From Vulcanimicrobiota bacterium (GTDB taxonomy: Bacteria; Vulcanimicrobiota; Vulcanimicrobiia; Vulcanimicrobiales; Vulcanimicrobiaceae): 7,855 bases of DNA. The position numbers and the translations under genes are program-made. The DNA is taken from assembly GCA_003167055.1 (NCBI GenBank), contig PMUE01000006.1, positions 1-7,855 on the forward strand, read 5' to 3'. Numbering within the stretch: the stretch's first letter is position 1; the number at the start of each line of letters is the position of its first letter. Below, in pieces: positions 1 through 5,323 of this stretch. Under the pieces are notes generated by a model. It did no database searches. It was not told where the DNA came from and worked only from the letters and a program-made list of their open reading frames with translations.

Positions 1-1013
1 TCGTGATGGACGAGCCGACCGCGGCACTCACCGATCGGGAAATCGACGCGCTCTTCACGCTGATCGCGCGCCTCAAGGCCGCCGGCACCGGCATCATCTA
101 CATCTCGCACCGCTTGGAAGAACTGCCGAAGATTGCCGATCGTATCACCGTGTTGCGTGACGGCTCGGTCGTCGAAACCCGCACCGCATCTGAGTTTTCT
201 CCGTCCGATGTCATTCGCGCGATGGTCGGACGACCGCTTGACGCGCACTTCCCGGCGCTCGATCCGGTCAGGCCGGACGCCGCGGTTGTGCTCGACGTTC
301 GCGGTCTTGCACGCCGCCCGGTAATCGCCGACATCAATTTCTCGGTCCGCGCCGGCGAAGTCGTCGGGCTCGCCGGACTGATCGGCGCGGGGCGCACCGA
401 GATTGTGCGCGCGATCGCCGGTGCCGACATGCCGACGGCCGGCACCGTAACGATCGACGGTAAGACCGTGCGGATTCGCACTCCGCACGACGGCATCGTG
501 GCGGGCATCGCCTTTATCACCGAGGATCGCAAAGGGCAGGGGCTCGTGCTCGGCATGAGCGTGCGCGCAAACATTACGCTCGCGCACCTCGCGCAGTTCG
601 TCAACCGCGAGCACTTGATCTCGCAATCGCGCGAAGAAGAAGCGGCGCGCAAGATGATCGCGGATTTGCACGTGCGCACCCCGGGTCCGGAACAGCTCGT
701 GCGCAATCTGTCCGGCGGCAATCAGCAAAAGGTCGTCCTTGCTAAATGGCTGCTCGGAAAAGCGCGGGTCTTTCTCTTCGACGAGCCTACCCGCGGCATC
801 GACGTCGGCGCGAAAGCTGAAATCTACGCGCTGATGAAAACCTTGCTCAAGAACGGAGCCGCCATCGTCATGGTATCCAGCGAACTGCCCGAGGTGCTTG
901 GGATGTCGCATCGTGTCCTCGTGGTTCGCGATGGACGGATCGTGCGTGAGTTCACGCGTGATGCCGTAACGCCCGATGCCGTGATCGCCGCGGCGACCGG
1001 AGCGGCTGCATGA
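1..1013 (+). CDS. Sugar ABC transporter ATP-binding protein, RbsA/MglA family (5' partial)
   Basis: This is the ATPase of a monosaccharide ABC importer, which hydrolyses ATP on the cytoplasmic face to drive uptake through a RbsC-type permease. The family carries two tandem nucleotide-binding domains in about 500 residues. The window opens in domain 1 at its Walker B (MDEPTAAL) with the H-loop SHRLEE just after, so about 160 N-terminal residues lie upstream. The reading frame is open through base 1. Domain 2 is complete, counting from codon 3-5: degenerate Walker A GLIGAGRTE (126-134), signature LSGGNQQK (236-243) and Walker B FLFDEPTRG (257-265). An Arg in place of the Walker A Lys in domain 2 is usual for this family and is not a defect. 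The stop overlaps the permease start as ATGA. The family is certain; the substrate (ribose, galactose, xylose or other) cannot be told. Confidence 0.96.
   Translation, partial: VMDEPTAALTDREIDALFTLIARLKAAGTGIIYISHRLEELPKIADRITVLRDGSVVETRTASEFSPSDVIRAMVGRPLDAHFPALDPVRPDAAVVLDVRGLARRPVIADINFSVRAGEVVGLAGLIGAGRTEIVRAIAGADMPTAGTVTIDGKTVRIRTPHDGIVAGIAFITEDRKGQGLVLGMSVRANITLAHLAQFVNREHLISQSREEEAARKMIADLHVRTPGPEQLVRNLSGGNQQKVVLAKWLLGKARVFLFDEPTRGIDVGAKAEIYALMKTLLKNGAAIVMVSSELPEVLGMSHRVLVVRDGRIVREFTRDAVTPDAVIAAATGAAA
999..1002 (+). promoter_or_regulatory. Ribosome binding site of the sugar permease
   Basis: A GGAG sequence lies 7 bases before the ATG at 1010, inside the last codons of the ATPase gene. 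It supports that ATG as the start, and hence the 4-base ATGA overlap and translational coupling of the two subunits. Confidence 0.7.
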
Positions 1014-1981
1014 CCGCGATTCTGAAAAACCTTTGGCTGCGCAATACGATCCTCGTCATCGTCGTTGCGCTCTTCATGGGCATCGTGAACGCGGCCGCCC
1101 ACGGCGAGTTTCTCAATCCCCGTAACCTCGTTACCGTGCTCGAGCAGATTTCGTATAACTGCATTCTCGGCGTCGGACAAACGTTCGTCATCATCACCGC
1201 CGGCATCGATCTCTCGATCGGCTCGCTGGTGGCGCTGACCGGCGTCGTGATGGCGCAGACCGCCAATCATTTGGGGTTCGGCGGCATCGGTCTCGTGTTG
1301 GTGACGCTGCTCGCTGGCTTGGCCGTCGGCGCAGCCGCCGGCTGGATCAACGCGTTGCCGGTCGTCAAGCTCAACCTGCCGCCGTTCATCACAACGTTCG
1401 CCATGCTCGAAGTAACGCTCGGGCTTTCGTACATTTTCTCGGGTGGACAACCGGTCGCGGTGAACAACCCGATTTTCTCGGCGATCGGCACCGGGGCCGT
1501 CTTCGGCTTGCCGGTTCCGGTGATTTGGATGGTCGTCGTCGTGCTCGTCGCTGCAGTGCTGCTCAGCCGCACGCGCTTTGGACGCTACGTCTTTGCTATC
1601 GGCGGCAATGAAGAGGCCGCACGTCTTGCGGGCATAGCGACCGCGCGCATCAAGACGATCGTATACATGATCAGCGGCATGTGCGCGGCCATCGTCGGCT
1701 TTCTCTACATGGCGCGCTTTTCGTCCGGCTCGCCCGACACCGGCACACATGACGAACTGCTCGAAGCGATCGCCGCGGTCGTCGTCGGCGGCACGAGCCT
1801 GATGGGCGGCCAGGGCTCGATTCTCGGCACGTTCTTTGGCGCGCTGCTCATCGGACTACTCTACAATGCGATGAACCTGATCCACGTCGATTCATATTTG
1901 CAAAAAGTCGTGCTCGGCGTGGTCATTCTGCTTGCCGTGGTGCTCGACGAACTTCGCAAACGCTACTTGGCTAAGGCGTAA
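1010..1981 (+). CDS. Sugar ABC transporter permease, RbsC family
   Basis: This is the membrane channel subunit of the importer, acting as a dimer in the cytoplasmic membrane with the ATPase encoded just upstream. At 323 residues it has the normal family length. It shows the characteristic GQTFVIITAGIDLSIGSLVA segment (56-75), the cytoplasmic coupling loop around FAIGGNEEAARLAGI (195-209), and the GGTSLMGGQGSILGT segment (260-274) ahead of the last helices. Hydrophobic stretches near 12-30, 50-82, 93-113, 126-143, 168-185, 216-234, 255-283 and 298-312 fit the usual eight to ten membrane segments. The start at 1010 overlaps the ATPase stop by 4 bases and has a GGAG site 7 bases before it. The substrate is not predictable from sequence alone. 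No frameshift or missing motif is visible. Confidence 0.96.
   Translation: MTAILKNLWLRNTILVIVVALFMGIVNAAAHGEFLNPRNLVTVLEQISYNCILGVGQTFVIITAGIDLSIGSLVALTGVVMAQTANHLGFGGIGLVLVTLLAGLAVGAAAGWINALPVVKLNLPPFITTFAMLEVTLGLSYIFSGGQPVAVNNPIFSAIGTGAVFGLPVPVIWMVVVVLVAAVLLSRTRFGRYVFAIGGNEEAARLAGIATARIKTIVYMISGMCAAIVGFLYMARFSSGSPDTGTHDELLEAIAAVVVGGTSLMGGQGSILGTFFGALLIGLLYNAMNLIHVDSYLQKVVLGVVILLAVVLDELRKRYLAKA
1969..1981 (+). repeat. 13-bp direct repeat, copy 1
   Basis: GGCTAAGGCGTAA forms the last codons and TAA stop of the permease gene. An identical copy lies at 2687-2699, so the pair brackets the exported-protein gene. A 13-base match is roughly what chance allows in a window this size, so the significance is uncertain. 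Confidence 0.45.
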
Positions 1982-1986
1982 GGCGA

Positions 1987-2673
1987 ATGCGCGTCCTGGT
2001 TTGTTTGTTCCTGATGGTTGCCCTTATTGCGGCCGTGCAGCCCGTTGCGACCGACGGCGAAGCGACGGTCTACCTCATGGGCGACTTTACGGGTGCGTTC
2101 GACGTTGCCTACACTGCCAAGCTGCAACCCGCGCCGCAAAATAACTCGTGGTCAACGCTTGGCATCATGCTCATTGGCTTGGTCAATCCGCGCACGAGTA
2201 TTGAAATCGGTGTGGCCTATCGATCCGGTACCTCTCCGATCGAGGCTTTCACATCGGTACACGATCTGACCGGCGAAGGCGCGTACAAAACGGTAGACGC
2301 TTCGTGCGCGGACGGCTGCACAATCGAGCTGCTCGGAGACGCGGCAGACATCACCGCGCTCATCAATGGTGCGATCGTGGGGAATTGGCCGCGCGCGTCC
2401 TTGCCGATGAACAGCCCTTACATCCAGCTCAATGGAGAAGTACACGGTCCGGGCGATACGATCAGCGCGTCGCTGCTCGCGACAAAAACAACCGCTGCCG
2501 GCAGCGGATTGTCTTCACCGACGTGCGGGTTCACAACGCGAGGGATCGTACCAAAGGACAGTAAAGGCACCTTACTTCTTAGCGGCGCGACCAATGAGGA
2601 AGCGGAAAGCTATCTGAACCTGCGCACCGGTGCGGTCGTCACGCGGTGCGCAGATACAACATTGTCCACGTAG
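1987..2673 (+). CDS. Hypothetical exported protein, no recognised family
   Basis: I do not recognise this 228-residue protein. It begins with a clear Sec-type signal peptide: Arg at residue 2, a hydrophobic core VLVCLFLMVALIAAV (3-17), and a likely cleavage site after QPVA (18-21). There is no lipobox. The mature part is Thr/Ser/Gly-rich with beta-type alternation and no further membrane helix, suggesting a secreted or periplasmic beta-rich domain. Four mature cysteines (107, 111, 180, 221), the first two as C-ADG-C, could form two disulfides. The ATG is 5 bases after the permease stop, so it probably shares the transporter transcript, with only a weak AGG ahead of the start. The position is where a sugar-binding protein often sits, but length and sequence do not resemble one. 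The coding call is good; the function is unknown. Confidence 0.8.
   Translation: MRVLVCLFLMVALIAAVQPVATDGEATVYLMGDFTGAFDVAYTAKLQPAPQNNSWSTLGIMLIGLVNPRTSIEIGVAYRSGTSPIEAFTSVHDLTGEGAYKTVDASCADGCTIELLGDAADITALINGAIVGNWPRASLPMNSPYIQLNGEVHGPGDTISASLLATKTTAAGSGLSSPTCGFTTRGIVPKDSKGTLLLSGATNEEAESYLNLRTGAVVTRCADTTLST
2492..2507. repeat. Perfect 16-bp palindrome
   Basis: CCGCTGCCGGCAGCGG reads identically on both strands, with no spacer. It lies inside the exported-protein gene at codons for about residues 169-174. It could be a dimeric protein-binding site or simply a chance GC-rich palindrome within coding sequence. Confidence 0.4.
2620..2653. repeat. Strong GC-rich inverted repeat (possible transcript-end hairpin)
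   Basis: CTGCGCACCG (2620-2629) pairs perfectly with 2644-2653. With one bulged G at 2643 the stem continues through GTG/CAC (2630-2632 with 2640-2642), giving 13 pairs around a 7-base loop. It sits in the last codons of the exported-protein gene, 18 bases before its stop, near where the two operons converge. Neither strand has a T-run after the stem, so it is not a canonical intrinsic terminator. It could block RNA degradation or promote U-tract-independent termination from either side. Confidence 0.45.
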
Positions 2674-2686
2674 GACAGAAATAGGC

Positions 2687-2699
2687 GGCTAAGGCGTAA
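2687..2699 (+). repeat. 13-bp direct repeat, copy 2
   Basis: This is identical to 1969-1981. On the minus strand it supplies the final codons and the TAG stop of the solute-binding protein gene, so in both places it lies at a gene end but in opposite coding sense. Confidence 0.45.
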
Positions 2700-3435
2700 T
2701 CCAGCGCCGTCCGAGGGCCTCAAGCGTTCCGTTTCTCGTCAGCGTATCGAGCGCGGTGTTCACGGCCTCGCACAGTTGCGTATTGTCTTTCGCGAAGGCG
2801 ATGCCGAGCTTTTCGTGGGTGGGAATTTCGAGCGGGACGTAGAGTTTCGGACGGTTTCTGACGAGTTCGGTGATGACCGGGTGCAGCTTGATGATACAGC
2901 CGATACGGTTGGCTTCGAGATCGTCTAGGGCATGCAGAATGCCGTCGTAGGGATAGAACTGGATCGAGGCGAGGACGCCTTCGGCGACGAGCTTACGCGC
3001 GGGGGCCTCCGATGTGTTGCCTTGCTGAATGCCCGCAATGACGCCCTTTAAATCATTAACCGAGTGCACGTGCGGGTGCACGGCGCGATTGACGGCGACA
3101 CCTTGCCCGAACTCCAGATACGGCTGCGAAAAGAGCACGATTTGCGCGCGGTCCGGCGTGATCGTCGTGCCCGAGATCACCGCGTCGTATTCGCGACGTG
3201 CAAGGCCGTCGAAGATGCCGTTGAAGTTGCTGCCGGTGTAGGCGACCGTCCGCAGACGCAGGTTGAGCATCGCGCAGATGTGCCGCATCAGCTCGATGTC
3301 GAAGCCGCTACGATAGTCGCCGGCGCTGACGTCGAAGGGCGGATCGGGATAGGCCGACGCGACCGTCAGCACTCCAGTCTTGATGGTGGATAGCACTAGA
3401 ACTGCGGGTCCCACGAAACGTAATCGCCGCCGCAC
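2689..3435 (-). CDS. Family-3 (amino-acid-type) solute-binding protein, no clear signal peptide
   Basis: This is a periplasmic-binding-protein fold of the polar amino acid ABC type. Recognisable elements, numbered from the GTG at 3435, are the first strand KTGVLTVASAYPDPPFD (19-35), GFDIELMRHI (44-53), the family hallmark YDAVISGTTITPDRA (83-97) with the ligand-type Arg 96, FSQPYLEFGQG (102-112) and GIQQGNTSE (135-143). The acidic residue usually found near 178-186 is absent (IGCIIKLHP). Two starts are possible. GTG at 3435 overlaps the preceding gene by 40 bases. GTG at 3396 shares one base with its TAG stop (TAGTG) and begins exactly at the mature domain. An in-frame TGA just above 3435 excludes any longer signal peptide. 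The longer reading's hydrophobic stretch (8-15) is too short to be convincing. It is last in the operon, and no ABC permease or ATPase partner is adjacent. Confidence 0.85.
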   Translation of the reverse strand: MRRRLRFVGPAVLVLSTIKTGVLTVASAYPDPPFDVSAGDYRSGFDIELMRHICAMLNLRLRTVAYTGSNFNGIFDGLARREYDAVISGTTITPDRAQIVLFSQPYLEFGQGVAVNRAVHPHVHSVNDLKGVIAGIQQGNTSEAPARKLVAEGVLASIQFYPYDGILHALDDLEANRIGCIIKLHPVITELVRNRPKLYVPLEIPTHEKLGIAFAKDNTQLCEAVNTALDTLTRNGTLEALGRRWITP

Positions 3436-3815
3436 TTGTCAGTTAGGGATAACACAAGGGCGATCTCTTCGGGCGCGCGATCGACGAGGCACGCTCTCTT
3501 GCCCGCAAGCCAATATGCGGTTCTGCCCTCGTATGTTTCAGCCGTGGTCGTCTCAAACGAATTTTCCCGCAGCTCTTTTTCGACTAAGGCGCGATTCCGC
3601 TCGTCTAAGAACCGCAGCTTATGCTCGAGAACGACGAACTCGGCGCTTTTCGGTAGTTGCAGGCGGAGTGACGCGATGACTTCCTCGCGTACCCGCGAGA
3701 TGTCAGCCTCAGCGCGGCGATGTCTTCGATTTTGTGCGACGGACGCTATGATGTAGCGCGCCGCACCCGCCACCATGAGCATGGCGACCGGCGCGGCGAA
3801 CTCAAACGAGTTCAT
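3396..3815 (-). CDS. Hypothetical single-pass membrane protein
   Basis: This 139-residue protein is of no family I recognise. It has one N-terminal hydrophobic segment (about 7-27) followed by QNRRHRR, a positive cluster that predicts the rest to be cytoplasmic. Residues 31-86 are highly charged and helical in character and could form a coiled coil. They are followed by a small mixed domain (about 87-139) with cysteines 109 and 128. The ATG is 18 bases after the upstream gene, with no good Shine-Dalgarno site, and the stop touches or overlaps the solute-binding gene. Close coupling to that gene suggests the two products work together, perhaps as a membrane anchor and a binding domain. That is inference. 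The sequence looks like ordinary coding DNA with the same base composition as its neighbours. Confidence 0.75.
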   Translation of the reverse strand: MNSFEFAAPVAMLMVAGAARYIIASVAQNRRHRRAEADISRVREEVIASLRLQLPKSAEFVVLEHKLRFLDERNRALVEKELRENSFETTTAETYEGRTAYWLAGKRACLVDRAPEEIALVLSLTDKCGGDYVSWDPQF

Positions 3816-3833
3816 CGATAATTTGACAAAGTG

Positions 3834-4502
3834 TTAGAACGGGAAGTCGTTCTGTGTAAGCCCGGCGTTCAAGTTGTAGTCGGTGAACGACTGATCGAGC
3901 ACCACCGTCGTGCCGGCGTAGAAAATTTGCCGTAGCGGCCAGTGCGACGCTTGTGAGAGCCAGATTTTCTGCTCGCTCACGCCGCCGTTGCCGGCAGGGT
4001 CGGCGACCTTGAGGTCGAGCAGGTCGGTATCGACACCGCCGATCTTACCGCCCGGCGTTTGCGTAAGTGCGCCTTTGACATTGGCATAGGTGGCGATGAT
4101 GTTTTGCGGCAGTCCATCGGGGATGGTGTAACCGCGCAGCGAGGTAGCGCGGCCGTCGTGCAGATCGACCTTCAAATGAATGCCGGAAAGCAATCCGCCT
4201 TGGTGGCCGCTGACTTGATCGCCGCCGTTCCACACGCCGCCCGAACCTTTGTTGGCTCCAGACTCTATTAGGGTCTTGGCAAAATGCGGTTTGAGAAAGG
4301 AGTAGTCATAGACGCGATCTTGCACGTCGGTACCTTTGGTCTCGTGCGAATGGAGCTTGAACGTGTATGAGGTCACCTGCGCAAACGACGCGTTGAATGC
4401 ATCGATGGCGGGCGCGGTCTGCGCGGCGCGAACCGCGTGCGGCGCCGCCAACGCGAAAAACGCGGCCGAGGCCAGGGTGAGTGCGAGATACCGCTTGAGC
4501 AT
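3834..4502 (-). CDS. Secreted protein resembling LolA/DUF1571-type proteins
   Basis: This is a 222-residue exported protein. The ATG at 4502 is chosen over an upstream in-frame start at 4598 because it has GGAGG 4 bases before it and opens a textbook signal peptide: Lys-Arg at 3-4, a hydrophobic core YLALTLASAAFFALAA (5-20) and probable cleavage after AVRA (23-26). The upstream extension would run into the preceding gene and encode an Arg-rich stretch typical of a shadow frame. The mature region has the general pattern of LolA-like half-barrels and DUF1571: an early FNASFAQVTSYTFKL strand, a central GLPQNII segment, a Gly-rich substrate-type region, and a C-terminal DYNLNAGLTQNDF resembling the ends of such proteins. 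There is no Cys for lipidation. The family assignment is tentative; a cell-envelope location is likely. Confidence 0.82.
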   Translation of the reverse strand: MLKRYLALTLASAAFFALAAPHAVRAAQTAPAIDAFNASFAQVTSYTFKLHSHETKGTDVQDRVYDYSFLKPHFAKTLIESGANKGSGGVWNGGDQVSGHQGGLLSGIHLKVDLHDGRATSLRGYTIPDGLPQNIIATYANVKGALTQTPGGKIGGVDTDLLDLKVADPAGNGGVSEQKIWLSQASHWPLRQIFYAGTTVVLDQSFTDYNLNAGLTQNDFPF

Positions 4503-4506
4503 GAAT

Positions 4507-4511
4507 CCTCC
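4507..4511 (-). promoter_or_regulatory. Ribosome binding site of the secreted LolA-like gene
   Basis: GGAGG on the minus strand, 4 bases before the ATG at 4502 and within the 11-base gap after the stress-protein stop, is the strongest Shine-Dalgarno site of the minus-strand cluster. It decides the start in favour of the signal-peptide form. Confidence 0.85.
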
Positions 4512-4513
4512 GA

Positions 4514-5143
4514 TTATGAGTTGGACGTGCCGGCTTGGCCGGGTTCTTCGTAGAGCAGCGTGCCGTGTTTGCCCTCTACACCGATGAGTACGTCGCACTT
4601 AGCGTCGGCCGCGATCTCTTCGATCGTACGGCCGAGCGGGGCGCCGGTGTATTTGCCTTCGCGGAACGAGCCCAGGATGATTAAATTCGCCCTTTCGCGC
4701 TTGGCCAGGTCGAGTACCGCTTGTTTCGTCAACCGCGACTTGATGATTTCCGTGCGAAGTGAAACGCCGCTGGCGGTCGCAATCGATTCGGCGGCGCCGA
4801 GGGCATCGAGCGCTCCGCGCTCCTCGAGGGGCATCTCCGCGTCGGGCGGCAGCGAATACGGCACTTCGATCACGTAGATCGCGAGCAGCTCGGAGCGTTC
4901 GCCGCGCGCCAGCTTGGCCGCCAAGGCCATCATGTGTGTCGAAAGAATGTCTGCGGAGAACACGACGACGATCGAGCCGACCATCCGCTCGAGCTCGGTG
5001 GCCGCTTCTCTGGCGAGTTTCTGAATGAACGACGCCGGCGGGTGCAACATCCACCAGATTGTCGAGCTGATCGCGACGACGATCAGCAGGGCGATCAGCA
5101 CGCCGGCAATAGTAATATGGACGGTCGCATTCTGATAGATCAC
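4514..5143 (-). CDS. Membrane-anchored universal stress protein (USP domain)
   Basis: This 209-residue protein has an N-terminal membrane helix (about 9-32), a short linker, then a single UspA-type domain (about 57-190). The domain shows the opening strand SIVVVFSAD, a second strand LLAIYVIEVP, LTKQAVLDLAKRERANLIILGS before the nucleotide loop, and a final strand CDVLIGV. The ATP-binding motif of the family, G-2X-G-9X-G-S/T, is altered: G158 and G171 are kept, but the second Gly is Arg 161 and the Ser/Thr position is Arg 172, followed by Thr. Nucleotide binding may therefore be lost or changed. Canonical USPs are soluble, so the helix is notable; the positive linker (QKLAR) suggests a cytoplasmic domain. 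It starts with GTG overlapping the preceding TGA by 4 bases (GTGA). It lies two genes after the permease, so control of transport is plausible. Confidence 0.9.
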   Translation of the reverse strand: MIYQNATVHITIAGVLIALLIVVAISSTIWWMLHPPASFIQKLAREAATELERMVGSIVVVFSADILSTHMMALAAKLARGERSELLAIYVIEVPYSLPPDAEMPLEERGALDALGAAESIATASGVSLRTEIIKSRLTKQAVLDLAKRERANLIILGSFREGKYTGAPLGRTIEEIAADAKCDVLIGVEGKHGTLLYEEPGQAGTSNS

Positions 5144-5319
5144 GAGCGCGGGGTTCCGCCGTACATCGCACGCAGGCGAACGACGCCGAGCGCCATCATA
5201 GCCAAACCTAGGATGATGCCGGTAAAACCCGCGGCGATCGGATAGTGCGCCATCCGCGTAAGGATATAGCCGCCGACGGCGATCATCGCGATAGCGAGCC
5301 CGGTGCGAACCGTACGCAC
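5140..5319 (-). CDS. 59-residue protein with two membrane helices
   Basis: This small gene fills the space between the permease and the stress protein. The GTG at 5319 is chosen because GAGG lies 7 bases upstream and because longer in-frame starts would overlap the permease gene by up to 185 bases with low-complexity Ser/Ala/Arg-rich shadow sequence. The product begins MRTVRTGL and has two hydrophobic helices (about 7-21 and 28-48) separated by the short loop TRMAHYP, with a basic C-terminal end VRLRAMYGG. This predicts a helical hairpin with both ends in the cytoplasm. It starts 4 bases after the permease stop and overlaps the stress-protein start by 4 bases, so translation of all three is probably coupled. 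The family is unknown. It could be an accessory subunit of the permease or a partner of the membrane-anchored USP. Confidence 0.78.
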   Translation of the reverse strand: MRTVRTGLAIAMIAVGGYILTRMAHYPIAAGFTGIILGLAMMALGVVRLRAMYGGTPRS

Positions 5320-5323
5320 GCTG

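Noticed and set aside
126..134. Loss of the Walker A lysine in the second ATPase domain as an inactivating change (residue numbers as seen in this window)
   Set aside because: A GxxGAGRTE-type loop is the normal form in domain 2 of RbsA/MglA-type ATPases, so it is not a defect.
824..1750. 308-codon open frame on the minus strand, opposite the ATPase and permease
   Set aside because: Its product is rich in Arg, His, Asp and Glu with no domain pattern. It is an antisense shadow of two certain transporter genes in GC-rich DNA.
2663..2677. Small hairpin TGTCC-ACGTA-GGACA as a terminator between the converging genes
   Set aside because: The stem has only 5 pairs and there is no T-run after it on either strand. 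It is too weak to call.
3823..3828. TTGACA on the plus strand as a -35 promoter element
   Set aside because: No TATAAT-like hexamer follows at the right distance and no plus-strand gene begins downstream. It lies in the small AT-rich gap between two minus-strand genes.
4503..4598. N-terminal extension of the secreted LolA-like protein
   Set aside because: It is Arg/His-rich, overlaps the stress-protein gene and would bury the signal peptide. GGAGG directly before the ATG at 4502 decides for the short form.
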